Source of the DNA: an uncultured Curtobacterium sp.
GTDB taxonomy: Bacteria > Actinomycetota > Actinomycetes > Actinomycetales > Microbacteriaceae
Length of the DNA: 64,000 bases
Assembly: GCA_913778205.1 (NCBI GenBank)
Contig: CAJYUW010000009.1
Coordinates: 26,197-90,196, forward strand
Direction: 5' to 3'
Shown here: piece by piece, positions 48,203 to 56,812 of the stretch
Position numbering within the stretch: position 1 is the first letter of the stretch
Layout: each line of letters opens with the position of its first letter
Translations under genes and position numbers: made by a program
Notes under the pieces: model-generated
Seen by the model: only the letters and a program-made list of their open reading frames with translations
The model's database searches: none
Told to the model about the DNA's origin: nothing

Positions 48203-48630
48203 CCAAGCGCCGGCAGGCGCTTTGGAGAAACAGAGATGCGGCTCGAATGCGTTCGGGCCATACCCCGTCGAATGGCAGGCGCCGGGGTGGAGAACTCGAT
48301 GCCGCCCGCTGACCTCGGTCATGGCTATATTCCGGAGGCTGGCAGGCGCTGGAACGAATAACTGGTGCAGCCCGACGTACGTCAGGCAATACCCCTGCGA
48401 TCGGCAAGCGCAGGGATGAATGACTCGTGCCGCCCCGGCCTTGGTCGGGCTACATCTCGTGACTGGCAGGTCGTGAGGCGAAAGAACAGTGCAGCTCGGC
48501 TACAACTCGAGATATACCCGAGGACCTGCAAGGTCTCGGGTGAAAGAAAATTGCGGCCTCACAGGAGCGGTACCGACAAGAACGGGTGCTGCAGAGGCAC
48601 TGAACCGCGTGATGGCTACCGCGGTCTCAG
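48203..48630 (+). repeat. Array of about seven ~62-bp two-hairpin repeats
   Basis: Conserved loop sequence GGCAGG (or GGCAAG, TGCAAG) recurs at 48212, 48274, 48341, 48403, 48465, 48527 and, weaker, 48590: spacing 62, 67, 62, 62, 62, 63. Each unit has hairpin 1 around that loop, a purine-rich linker near GAAARACT and TGC-GC, hairpin 2, then TATAC/TACAT. Stem bases change between units but remain paired: 7 bp CCCTGCG in unit 4; 8 bp with two G-U pairs in unit 5; 9 bp with one bulge in unit 6; 8 bp in hairpin 2 of unit 1. It reads in the same direction as the HTH and primase genes that follow and has no ORF. A structured RNA is the best explanation. Confidence 0.8.
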
Positions 48631-48681
48631 TCAAGAGACGCCGGTCCCGCACGTTGTGCTCCGAACCTCAGGAGCAACACT

Positions 48682-49005
48682 GTGAACCTTTCGACTACTG
48701 CCCACGTCCAGGACGGCACCGGCCTCGGCCTCCTGCTCCAGGAAGCCGCTGAGCACACGGGCTATGGGGTCTCAACGCTCCGGCGGCATATCAAGGATGG
48801 ACACATCCCGGCCGTCAAGGCGAAGGGGCGCATCTACGTCCGCCCCGAAGACCTCGACGCGTTCCTCACTCCGCAGCCGATGCGGGTGACCGACGCAAGT
48901 CTCGAAGCCTGGGCCGAGCGCATGGCAGCGAAGGCGCCGGCATTCCGCCCTGAGCAGCGCAACGTCATCGTCACCGCTTTCGCAACCGCGCTCGGGGGTG
49001 AATGA
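48682..49005 (+). CDS. Excisionase-like helix-turn-helix protein
   Basis: A 107-residue protein from a GTG start with AGGAG 8 bases upstream. It has a MerR/excisionase-type winged helix: EAAEHTGYGVSTLRRHIKDGHIPAVKAKGRIYVRPEDLDAFL. The C-terminal 40 residues have no recognised family. Between int and a primase gene, it is a good candidate for the recombination directionality factor or the regulator of the element. It is 3 bp from the next gene, so they are probably one unit. Confidence 0.8.
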   Translation: MNLSTTAHVQDGTGLGLLLQEAAEHTGYGVSTLRRHIKDGHIPAVKAKGRIYVRPEDLDAFLTPQPMRVTDASLEAWAERMAAKAPAFRPEQRNVIVTAFATALGGE

Positions 49006-49008
49006 CCT

Positions 49009-50793
49009 TTGGATAGCGCAGAAAACCGCCCCGTCAATGACGAGGCGGCTCCCGAAGAGTTTGGCGGCTCTATGGACCAGGTTAACAGCTCTGAGGCAAA
49101 CGTGCACGACAGCGCACGGGCTCCGCGGAATGTTAGGAATCGAGCTCCGAAGTCCATCGAGTCAATCGTCGAAGAGACCACGGAGGACTTCCTGGGCCTG
49201 ATCGATGCTGCCCAGAACCGTAACCCCGCTGGCCTCCGAGATGGGCTCCTGCACCTCATCAACAGCGCAATCCAAGAGGAGAACCTCTCCAGACGACGAA
49301 CGGCGAGCCCGAAGCTGCAGCACCTCACGGTCTTGAACGACTGGACCGTAGTTCGAGTGATCCTTGCGACTCATCGGATCGTGCGCGTTGACCTCACCGA
49401 GGGCGCCGCCGATGACATGGCACCACTGGCTATGTACGTCGATTCGGGCGTGCTCGAAGGCGTATACGAACGCGACGATGACCGCATCCGCGGACACATC
49501 CGGGCGCTCAAGCCGTCGGCAAGCGCTCGAGTCATCGAATCGATCATGTTGACTCTCCGGCAGACCGCTCCGAAGCTCCCTCGGACGAACGACCCAAACC
49601 TGGTCCCGGTACGCAATGGAATCTTCGACCACCGTCAGCAGACCTTGGTTCCGTTCAGTTCGGAGTGGATCTTCCTCTCGAAGATGACGATCGACTACGA
49701 CCCGGAGGCGGAGAACCCCATCATTGATACGCCCGACGGTGACCAGTGGGATGTCGAGTCCTGGATGCAGACCCTCACCGACGACGAGGGCGTGCCGGAG
49801 CTTCTCTGGGAGGTGATGAGCGCGGCGCTGCGCGCACACCACCGCTGGAACAAGTCCGTGTGGCTACAGTCGCCCGTTGGTAATAACGGGAAGGGGACCT
49901 GGCTTCAGCTGCTCCGAAACGTGGTTGGTGAACATGCCTGCGCGTCCGTGAAGTTCGCAGACTTCGGCCGCGATTTTGTCACGGCGCCGCTGGTCCATGC
50001 TCGGGTCAACCTCGTCGACGAGAACGGCGTCGGCAAGTTCGCAGACAGTATCGAGGACTGGAAGGCATTCACCACCGGTGACGTCTTCACGGTGAATCGC
50101 AAGTTCAAGGACCCGGTAGCTTTCCGATGGCGTGGCTTCGAAGTCCAGTGCTTCAACTCGACGACCCCACGCACGAAGGATCGATCCGGTTCGTTCTATC
50201 GACGGCTCCTCATCGTGCCGTTCACGAAGTCGTTCAGCGCGCACGAGCGGGCGTACATCAAGGACGACTACATCGGGCGGAAGGACGTCCTGAAGTATGT
50301 CCTCCGTCGAGCGCTGCAGATGAAGCACACCCAGCTCAGCTCGCCACCTGCCTGCCGGGAAGCCCTCGATGAATACCGTGGGAACAACAACGCACTGCTC
50401 AGCTTCTGGGAGGAGTTCGAGCCGCAACTCGTGTGGGATCTCGTACCGTTCCGCTTCTTGCACGACCTGTACCGCGCGTGGTTTCGCGAGACCCACCCGA
50501 GTGGGCAGGCCGAGAGCGCAACCGCACTCGTCTCCTTCCTCCGCGAACACCTCGCCGGCTCCGCCGAATGGGAGCACAAGGGTTCGGTCGCCGTCCGCCC
50601 CAAGGCGCAGATGGACAAACCCGAACTCCTGATCGCCCAGTACGGCCTGCAGAACTGGATGAACACGTCATACACCGGCACAGACCCCGCCAAGCGCTCC
50701 GCGCCTCAGCTCGCGGTGAACTACAAGGGCATCGTTCGCAGAGCCCCGAGTGCTGCGGCACCTACCGCGCAACGCCTCGAAGAGGCGGCTTGA
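49009..50793 (+). CDS. D5/P4-type primase-helicase (SF3 helicase)
   Basis: A 594-residue replication protein from a TTG start, with GGGGGTG 8 bases upstream and only 3 bp after the HTH gene. The core resembles the phage/plasmid D5 helicase family: Walker A SPVGNNGKGTWLQLL, Walker B ARVNLVDENG, then FTVNRKFKDPVAFRWRGFEVQCFNSTTPRTKDRSGSFYRRLLIVPF. The N-terminal 200 residues lack a clear primase motif. It would drive replication of the element after excision, as in phage satellites and integrative plasmids. Confidence 0.88.
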   Translation: MDSAENRPVNDEAAPEEFGGSMDQVNSSEANVHDSARAPRNVRNRAPKSIESIVEETTEDFLGLIDAAQNRNPAGLRDGLLHLINSAIQEENLSRRRTASPKLQHLTVLNDWTVVRVILATHRIVRVDLTEGAADDMAPLAMYVDSGVLEGVYERDDDRIRGHIRALKPSASARVIESIMLTLRQTAPKLPRTNDPNLVPVRNGIFDHRQQTLVPFSSEWIFLSKMTIDYDPEAENPIIDTPDGDQWDVESWMQTLTDDEGVPELLWEVMSAALRAHHRWNKSVWLQSPVGNNGKGTWLQLLRNVVGEHACASVKFADFGRDFVTAPLVHARVNLVDENGVGKFADSIEDWKAFTTGDVFTVNRKFKDPVAFRWRGFEVQCFNSTTPRTKDRSGSFYRRLLIVPFTKSFSAHERAYIKDDYIGRKDVLKYVLRRALQMKHTQLSSPPACREALDEYRGNNNALLSFWEEFEPQLVWDLVPFRFLHDLYRAWFRETHPSGQAESATALVSFLREHLAGSAEWEHKGSVAVRPKAQMDKPELLIAQYGLQNWMNTSYTGTDPAKRSAPQLAVNYKGIVRRAPSAAAPTAQRLEEAA

Positions 50794-50919
50794 ATGATCA
50801 CGGATTGCAGCGGGTCACACACGGGCGCTGGGCGCGATCCGTGCGGTGATCACGACAGCGGACATCCCTGTCCCATGAGAGCACGGTCACGGCCCGGGGC
50901 TTGACCGTGAACGACTGAC

Positions 50920-50947
50920 GGCCCGTTCGCCTTATGGCGGACGGGCC
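50920..50947 (+). terminator. Terminator downstream of the primase-helicase
   Basis: Arms GGCCCGTTCGCC and GGCGGACGGGCC pair over 11 of 12 positions around a TTAT loop, followed by TTC. It lies 127 bp after the primase stop. Confidence 0.75.
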
Positions 50948-51259
50948 TTCGGTATGGCAGCAGAAGGACGGTCCTGCCTCGCCCGCGGCACTCGACGGCG
51001 AGCACCTCACAGCTGCACTTTGGAGTCACGCAAGACAGCTGGGCTCCTCGATCACAGGCGCCCCAAATCTGGTTGCACCTTCGCTCGCCGACTGGGTAGT
51101 GACTGGATAATCCGGTGCAGATGCTTCCCCCGAATGATTTACGGAATCATTCCCGACGATCCTTGCGGGGCGCTTCGGGTCGTCGCAAGCCTCTCGCGCG
51201 GCATCGCCGCGTCGCAGCCGCCGGCCTGGAGGGGCGGCTCACAGCCGGTGTCCGAGACG

Positions 51260-51747
51260 GAGCGAAGCGAGACGCGGCATCGGCGCAAGGCACCCGAAAA
51301 CGCTCCCGACGGGGCGTTGGAGGGCAAGGAGCGCAGCGACGCAGTAAGGGCCCCAAGGAGCGCCAGCGACGAGGGGTGAGGGGCACCCGGAGACCGAGCG
51401 CAGCGAGAGGCTCAGGGTGCCCCGAAGGACTGTCGGCTACGCCGACCGCCGAACCAGTTTCCGACGAGCGCAGCGAGGAAGGAAACGCAGGTCGGCGTCA
51501 GTCCCCCTTATGCCCTTTTCTTCTGACCCGAGGATCCGGAGCTTCAGCGACGGATCGAGGTCACAACTGCTGTTGTGATCAGGGGAAAAGGGTGGTCCCA
51601 GACCATCTGGTACCAGACCGGAACCCGAAGGGCCCAACGGGCGGGCTGGTACCAGGAGCACCCTTTTGCCCTGGGAAGTCAGGGTTTGGCCGGTACCCCG
51701 GTTTGAGGCGGCTTGACGCCGGGGTACCAGACATGGAGCGCAGCGAC
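51260..51747. repeat. Dispersed GAGCG(C/A)AGCGA repeats
   Basis: Copies start at 51260, 51329, 51358 (one extra base), 51396, 51466 and 51736. They are partial palindromes in otherwise unrelated sequence. Function unknown. Confidence 0.65.
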
Positions 51748-52098
51748 GTCGGGGGTGGTGGAGCCTGCGGAACCAGACCCGTTTCAACCCTGACGCAGAC
51801 GCGGGGACGCGGCTGCCTTTGGCCCACGGCAGCGCAGGTCGGAGCATCGCGGAGACCTCTCTGGTTGGCGAAGCCGACGCCTCATCGGGGGCCATAGGAA
51901 CGATCGGCCACGGGGATCTCGCGCACCGCGAAGCGGGGATCCGATGTCCCTTGCGCCCCGAATGGTCGGCGAAGCGGCTCAGCAGGGCTGACCTGAGTTG
52001 ACCGCTCTCGGAACTGTGGGGCGAGCTCGATGCGCGCGTGACCGCCGTCATGAGAGAGCGCTTGGGAGGAGCGAGCAACACCTTTGACAAGCTTCCGA

Positions 52099-52377
52099 CT
52101 GGTCAGAGAATGGTCACTTGTGACCACTTGGCGACCACTAATGGGCGGCTCTTGACCGATCGATGACCGCTTGCTGCCCACAAGTACGCCTCGTCACCAC
52201 GCAGGAGGCACCTTCGCGCGCTCGATCCGGCTCGTGACCGCTGACTGCCCGGTTGGTGACCGTCGACTGGTCACGCAATGGTCAGGGTGATTCATCCGGG
52301 CCGGCAGGAGAACCGTGATCCTAGCGAGAAGCCGAGCGTGGACCGCTCAGTGACCGCTCTGTGCCCGTAGCGCGGTC
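52099..52377. repeat. TGACC/GGTCA cluster with TGACCGCTNNNTGCCC iterons
   Basis: Eleven TGACC or GGTCA sites lie within 280 bp. Three share a 16-bp pattern, TGACCGCT, three variable bases, TGCCC, at 52164, 52235 and 52351. This density suggests a protein-binding array, such as a replication origin or centromere-like site of the element. Confidence 0.6.
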
Positions 52378-52590
52378 ACATCCGCAGGCTATCAACCGAT
52401 GGTGTGGATGAAGCGACTGGACGGTCGCTTCCAGGAGCGAAGCGCTCCGTCGCGGAGGCAACGCGGGGTCGCTCTGCCCGAAGCGGATGGCTCGCGGTAT
52501 CGGCGATGGAGATGACGACATAGGACTGCGACAGCGCGAGCGGCGTCGCGCCCCGCGTGGATCACCGATCAGGCTTCGACGCGTGCGGAT

Positions 52591-53394
52591 TCATGCGGGG
52601 AACTTCGACTTCCGAACCACAAGCCGAATCAGAAGCAGCGCTTCCTCTCCGGGAGATCTGAACACGTACGTCGCCTGCTCTCCGACCGGGGAGCGATCTG
52701 CAACGAACTGAAGACCGGCTCTCTCTAGGGCGCGGCGTAACCGATCACGTGCCGTGTATGCAGCCTCGGGTTGCACGATCTCGACAACAGTTCCCGGGCT
52801 CTTTCCATAGAGGTCGATTCTCGTGTGTGGGAGCGCCTGGAGCGTGCCGATCGTGCGGAGTATCGCGCTTCCATGGCTGGACGTGGACCACGATCCTGCC
52901 GGGATGGCTGCGGTCTCCTCTGCGGTGAGGCCGCCCTCGGTTACGAAGTGGGGGTTGCCGGCTATCTTGCGGAGTCGATCGATCGCTCGCCTCCAATCGT
53001 GGTAGGACGTCCCGGCAAGGATCAGTGCTGCATCGACGCCGTCTCGATACAGAACGACCCCTCGCATACTTGGCCCACTACGCAAAGCCGCGATTCCATT
53101 CGTCAGTGCTCCTTCCCCCAGCTCGGGGGTGACTGCACCGACTAGCGCATCGAGGTCAAACCCGTCCCCGGTGTGGACGACGACTGAACTCCGTCGGGCT
53201 TCGATCCAGCGGATCGCAGGCTCGACAGTGCTCGGAGTATGACCGCGAGCTAGCAAGCCAAGTCGAAGGAGGATGGCGTGCTCAAGGTGCGCTTGATCCG
53301 CGGTCGGCTCCCAGTTCCGCCTGTCGCCCTCGAGGACTTGCTGGGCCAGCAGGCGCGGTGCCCCGGTCAGTTGCTGCAACGTCTCGATGTCCAT
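52591..53394 (-). CDS. Hypothetical protein (267 residues)
   Basis: The first 60 residues (DIETLQQLTGAPRLLAQQVLEGDRRNW) are helical and may form a DNA-binding or protein-contact region; the middle alternates strands and helices (RGVVLYRDGVDAALILAGTSYHDWRRAIDRLRKIAG); the end has a possible two-layer fold (TRIDLYGKSPGTVVEIVQPEAAYTARDRLRRALERAGLQFV). I recognise no family. Codon use and composition look like a real gene. It is on the opposite strand to int and the primase gene. Confidence 0.65.
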   Translation of the reverse strand: MDIETLQQLTGAPRLLAQQVLEGDRRNWEPTADQAHLEHAILLRLGLLARGHTPSTVEPAIRWIEARRSSVVVHTGDGFDLDALVGAVTPELGEGALTNGIAALRSGPSMRGVVLYRDGVDAALILAGTSYHDWRRAIDRLRKIAGNPHFVTEGGLTAEETAAIPAGSWSTSSHGSAILRTIGTLQALPHTRIDLYGKSPGTVVEIVQPEAAYTARDRLRRALERAGLQFVADRSPVGEQATYVFRSPGEEALLLIRLVVRKSKFPA

Positions 53395-53950
53395 GGCACG
53401 AGTCTTTCGCGGTCACCCGGCATGGACCTCAGATGCGGGTGGGCGTTCCGAACCAATGCCGTCGAAGCAAGGGCCAAGCTTTCTCGTTTATGAGCAGTTT
53501 GACCGCAGCTGCCAGAACTCCTCAGCTCTGAGGAAGCCAGACCGAAAGTTCGCGTATTGGATAATCGATCGGCTTAAAAGCACACTGGGACTCGTGCAGC
53601 AGCACGGGATCGCGCTGCATGACGGTGGCTGCGTCGACTGGTCGCGCTCATGGAAGGCACTCGTCGGGTGGCGAGGCAAGGGCAACAGCAACCGCCTCCG
53701 GCCTGACTCACGAACGCGCTGTACTTGGCCGGGGCGTAACGAAAGACTTCGCATGAATCCGACACGCCCGGATAGTGATGGTTTCTGAGGCACCCGATCT
53801 TGCTCGGAAGCGAGCAGATTCGGCTCGTCCCGGGCCGGTCCCGTCGGAGGGCGGCCGCCGGATTTCGGTAGTGTCAGCGCAGCTATTCATTTGTCCAGAC
53901 GCAGCTCCCCCATTCAGTCGTCGGACACAGTTAGAGATTGGAGTTGCGGC
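53395..53950. other. Gap without supportable gene
   Basis: 556 bp, less GC-rich than the host. A 133-codon frame at 53387-53788 is rich in Trp, Arg and Ser without protein-like pattern, so I leave it out. The last 60 bp would hold the promoter of the gene at 53951. Confidence 0.5.
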
Positions 53951-54655
53951 ATGATCACACGTTTCGACATTGCGAAGGCCCGCGCTCGCGTCGCGCTTGC
54001 TCGACTCTCCGGCGAAGTTCTCCCCGAGGCAGTTCACGCAAGAGCCGCGATGGTCTTTTCAGAGAGCCCCCATACACGGAGGGCGTGGGAGCGTTCCGAA
54101 GACCTCCCAGGCATCCATGCAGGCGGGCGGGAGTTTGGCTCCCCGATGCTCCCGGCCGTCGAGGACGTGGTGAGGTGGCCCACTGCACGCGACGCGATGC
54201 TCATCGACTCGGGAATCTTTGATCGGGAGTCTCTTGCAGCGCTGGAAGCCCGCGTTGCTCAAGGCGAGCTTGACGATGTGATCCGTCGGACCTGGCAGCA
54301 ATCGATCGACGAGTCGCTGGTGCAGTCCGCAACGGCGAGGAAGATTGGCGTTGGTATCCCGAAGATCCGATGGATGCTGAGCGTCGGCGACCTCTTCGCC
54401 TTTGTCGCTGACGGGACACTTCGATTTCCGCTGTGGCAATTCACTGGCGATCCTTTGGAGCCAGTGATCCCCCACCTTTCGAGACTCGTTGAAGCGTTCT
54501 CGGAGCAACTGACGCCAGCGAGTATCCGGGGATTCATGACTACCCCACATACCGAAACCCAGGTTGCGGGGCGCTCCGTCACCCCGTTCGAATGGCTCCG
54601 TGCCGGTGGAGACGTCGAAACGCTCGTTGAACTGCTTGACAGCTATCTGATGTGA
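53951..54655 (+). CDS. Protein with a C-terminal Xre/MbcA/ParS-like toxin-binding domain
   Basis: A 234-residue protein. The last 75 residues (VIPHLSRLVEAFSEQLTPASIRGFMTTPHTE..GRSVTPFEWLRAGGDVETLVELLDSYL) resemble the C-terminal domain of MbcA/ParS antitoxins, which bind RES-type toxins. The N-terminal part has a possible helix-turn-helix at SATARKIGVGIPKIRWMLSVGDLFAF. No RES-domain toxin gene lies nearby. Family assignment is from memory of the pattern and is moderate. Confidence 0.55.
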   Translation: MITRFDIAKARARVALARLSGEVLPEAVHARAAMVFSESPHTRRAWERSEDLPGIHAGGREFGSPMLPAVEDVVRWPTARDAMLIDSGIFDRESLAALEARVAQGELDDVIRRTWQQSIDESLVQSATARKIGVGIPKIRWMLSVGDLFAFVADGTLRFPLWQFTGDPLEPVIPHLSRLVEAFSEQLTPASIRGFMTTPHTETQVAGRSVTPFEWLRAGGDVETLVELLDSYLM

Positions 54656-54715
54656 AGTGCTAGGCGGCGAGTCGATCTCGCTGACAAGGACGAGAAGCAA
54701 TCCGCGTTGGTACAT

Positions 54716-55081
54716 CTACCGCGGCGTGCGTCGGAGGAAGCCTCGTTCGTCGGCGTGGGTCTCGCACAACGTCGCTCGCCACAGATGAATGTCAACGTGT
54801 AGGTTGCCCGGCTGTCCGCAGATCTCGCAAGTGCGAAGCGACTCTTCCTCCGCGGCGAAGATCAGGTCTCGCGCTTCGTTGCGACGGTCCCCGAAGGTAT
54901 CCAGAGCGACGCGAAAGCGCAGTCCCCCGAACTTTGATGTAATCCGTGTCGCTTCGTAGGCCGGTTCGAGATTCAAAAGCGCTCGGTCCAGGCGATCGAG
55001 GAGTGCATCCCAGCCGCGCGGACAGGCCGCAGGGACTCCAGCAACGCCATACCGTCGTTCGTTATCGAGGCCTTCGCGCAT
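54716..55081 (-). CDS. Small zinc-binding protein, hypothetical
   Basis: A 121-residue protein with KFGGLRFRVALD, then CEICGQPG and, 20 residues later, LCETHADE: a probable C-x2-C / C-x2-H zinc site. It resembles a widespread hypothetical family with a KFG(G/T)LR segment and a CExCG...LCxxHA end. Function unknown. Confidence 0.7.
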   Translation of the reverse strand: MREGLDNERRYGVAGVPAACPRGWDALLDRLDRALLNLEPAYEATRITSKFGGLRFRVALDTFGDRRNEARDLIFAAEEESLRTCEICGQPGNLHVDIHLWRATLCETHADERGFLRRTPR

Positions 55082-55199
55082 CTAGAAAGTATGCCCGTGG
55101 GCACACGCGGCGGTCATTGGCGCTGCCGCTACCTCGCCGTCGGCTTCTCCAATGGCCGCAGCCTTGGGCGAGCTGCAAACACCTCGCTACGCTCGGCCC

Positions 55200-55844
55200 A
55201 TGTTCCTCGACGCACCTCGCGGCTTCCGCGACCCGGGCCGGGTGGCCGAGCGGCGCGAGCTGCTTGCCGCCGCCGAGGACACCCTTCCGCTCGAGGCATG
55301 GGCTCGCGACGTCGAGGAGCGTCGGCGGACGCGTCAGCCGGAGATCGTCGTGCCGCACTTCGACCCCGCGGAGACCGGCGTTCGGTCGCAGGTCCTGCTG
55401 CTTCTCGAAGCGCCAGGCCCGAAGACCGTTCCGGAGTGGGGCGGCTCCGGGTTCATCTCGGTCGACAACGACGACCCGACCGCGCAGAACCTCTGGCGCA
55501 CGCGCGACGAGGTCGGCCTCCACCGCGGGGTCCTCGTGTGGAACATCGCGCCCTGGGTCCTCGGACGCGCGTCCGTGAAGCCGACGCCGGTGGACCTCGC
55601 CCAGGGCGCTGTCGAGTTGCGCGGGCTCCTCGCGCTCCTGCCTGGCCTCCGCGCCATCGTCCTATCCGGCCAGAAGGCGCAGGCGGGATGGGGTGCGTAC
55701 CTCGACCTCGCGATCGGCGACCGCTACCGGGTGCTGCGCACGGTGCACCCGGCCGGCCAGTCCTTCGCGCAGGCCGGCGCGAAGGAGCACTTCGTCGCGA
55801 CGCTCACGAAGGCCGTGACGTTCGTCGACAGGGCTGGCAGCTGA
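55200..55844 (+). CDS. Uracil-DNA-glycosylase-superfamily-like protein
   Basis: A 214-residue protein. The features that suggest the UDG fold are VLLLLEAPGPK (water-activating region), the GVLVWNIAPWVLG segment with Asn, IVLSGQKAQAGW, and VLRTVHPAGQSF near the C-terminus, like the HPS/HPA leucine-loop motif. The usual catalytic residues cannot be matched with confidence. The ATG at 55200 is chosen since upstream sequence is non-coding. A role in excision of damaged or modified bases is inference. Confidence 0.6.
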   Translation: MFLDAPRGFRDPGRVAERRELLAAAEDTLPLEAWARDVEERRRTRQPEIVVPHFDPAETGVRSQVLLLLEAPGPKTVPEWGGSGFISVDNDDPTAQNLWRTRDEVGLHRGVLVWNIAPWVLGRASVKPTPVDLAQGAVELRGLLALLPGLRAIVLSGQKAQAGWGAYLDLAIGDRYRVLRTVHPAGQSFAQAGAKEHFVATLTKAVTFVDRAGS

Positions 55845-55886
55845 CCACAGGTCCGGGGGTGCCCGGAATCTGTGTAACGTCGCCGC

Positions 55887-56438
55887 ATGAACTGGTGGGA
55901 AGCTGCGTGGTGGGCAGGGGTCCAGGGCGTCACGTCCATCTTGGGCGCACTCGCGATCTCCATCGCAGTGGCGGACTTCATGATCCGCGCGAATCGCGAG
56001 TCCCCGCGCGCCATGGCGTTCTCGGTCTCGCGCGAGCGAGGCTGGATCCGAGACCAGTCGAACGACTGGCTCGACGTGACGGTCACAACCCGCCCGATGG
56101 GTGAGCACGTGTTGTACGAGCCGCGCTGGCGCGTGTGGGGCATCGAGCACGTCGAGATCCCTGACATGCCCCCGGTGCTCGACGTCCGCTCAGACCCTGA
56201 GACGCTCGAGCTTCGAGTTCCTCGTGACCTGCTTCCTTCGGTGTGGATCGGCGTCGAGTGGGTCGTCCCTCGCCGATACGGTTCGTTCGCCGCGGCGGCT
56301 CGCGTCGAGGTGAAGCAGAATGGTGCCTACGAGCGCTGGGAGATCTTCCGCTGGTGGCGTTGGCCCCGGAAGGAAGCCGGCCGCTGGATCCGAGGGCGCG
56401 ACATCAGCAAGCGAAGCCCTCTTCAAGGGCCCAGGTGA
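55887..56438 (+). CDS. Single-span membrane protein of unknown function
   Basis: A 183-residue protein with one N-terminal helix (residues 8-33) and a soluble remainder, probably cytoplasmic given the following Arg residues (MIRANRESPRAM). The end is Trp- and Arg-rich (FRWWRWPRKEAGRWIRG). No family recognised. Confidence 0.6.
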   Translation: MNWWEAAWWAGVQGVTSILGALAISIAVADFMIRANRESPRAMAFSVSRERGWIRDQSNDWLDVTVTTRPMGEHVLYEPRWRVWGIEHVEIPDMPPVLDVRSDPETLELRVPRDLLPSVWIGVEWVVPRRYGSFAAAARVEVKQNGAYERWEIFRWWRWPRKEAGRWIRGRDISKRSPLQGPR

Positions 56439-56495
56439 TCGACGACCCGATCAGGTCTCCTGGGGCCACTGACCCTCAACGAAGTGGAGCACCCC

Positions 56496-56753
56496 ATGAC
56501 GTCGCAGACGACTCCGTCATGGCACGAGGGGCGCACCACAGGACCGCACTCGGTGGGCAACCACCCCGAAGTCGACGTTGAGCACGCGATCACGCTCGCG
56601 GATGCCGCTCTCGGCGCCGCGGGTCACGAGGTCACCGACGACGAGACGCGTGAACTCGGCCGCCAGATCGCCGCGGGCGCGCTCACGGGGGACGAGGCCG
56701 CAGCGCGCCTCGTCGCGAAGCTGCGCCCGAAGCCGTCCGACCAACCCTCCTGA
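56496..56753 (+). CDS. VbhA-like antitoxin-family protein
   Basis: An 85-residue protein whose second half (DAALGAAGHEVTDDETRELGRQIAAGALTGDEAAARLVAKL) follows the pattern of VbhA antitoxins, small helical proteins that inhibit Fic toxins. The VbhA inhibitory motif (S/T)xxxE(G/N) is not clearly kept. GTGGAG lies 6 bases before the ATG. It is 60 bp before a NERD-domain gene and about 830 bp before a Fic gene on the same strand, so it may be part of the same unit. Confidence 0.6.
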   Translation: MTSQTTPSWHEGRTTGPHSVGNHPEVDVEHAITLADAALGAAGHEVTDDETRELGRQIAAGALTGDEAAARLVAKLRPKPSDQPS

Positions 56754-56812
56754 CCCGGCCGGCGGCCGCGCCTCGCACTGGGGCTCGTGGCGCGGGCTGC
56801 TCGTCTGACTGG

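Larger units (their letters stand above)
50794..52590. other. Non-coding, repeat-rich segment of the element
   Basis: 1.8 kb with no gene I can support; the long frame at 51115-51897 lacks protein-like composition. It holds a terminator (50920-50947), an AT-rich inverted repeat at 51132-51152, GAGCGCAGCGA repeats (51260-51747), and a dense TGACC/GGTCA cluster (52099-52377). It could be an origin, a packaging or partition site, or decayed DNA. Confidence 0.6.

Noticed and set aside
48203..48630. CRISPR array
   Set aside because: Units repeat every 62 bp but the variable parts are arms of hairpins that pair with each other within a unit, and conserved parts are short loops and linkers. There are no constant repeats of 24-37 bp and no cas genes.
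48203..48630. Guide-RNA array of the TIGR type
   Set aside because: Alternation of constant and variable parts is superficially similar, but the variable segments are self-complementary and no Nop-domain or associated nuclease gene is present in the window.
51115..51897. A 260-residue frame in the element
   Set aside because: Composition is Arg/Gly/Pro-rich with no folded pattern, it runs through the GAGCGCAGCGA repeats, and it has no convincing ribosome site.
53387..53788. A 133-residue frame
   Set aside because: Trp/Arg/Ser-rich, no domain pattern, and it overlaps the start of the minus-strand gene at 53394.
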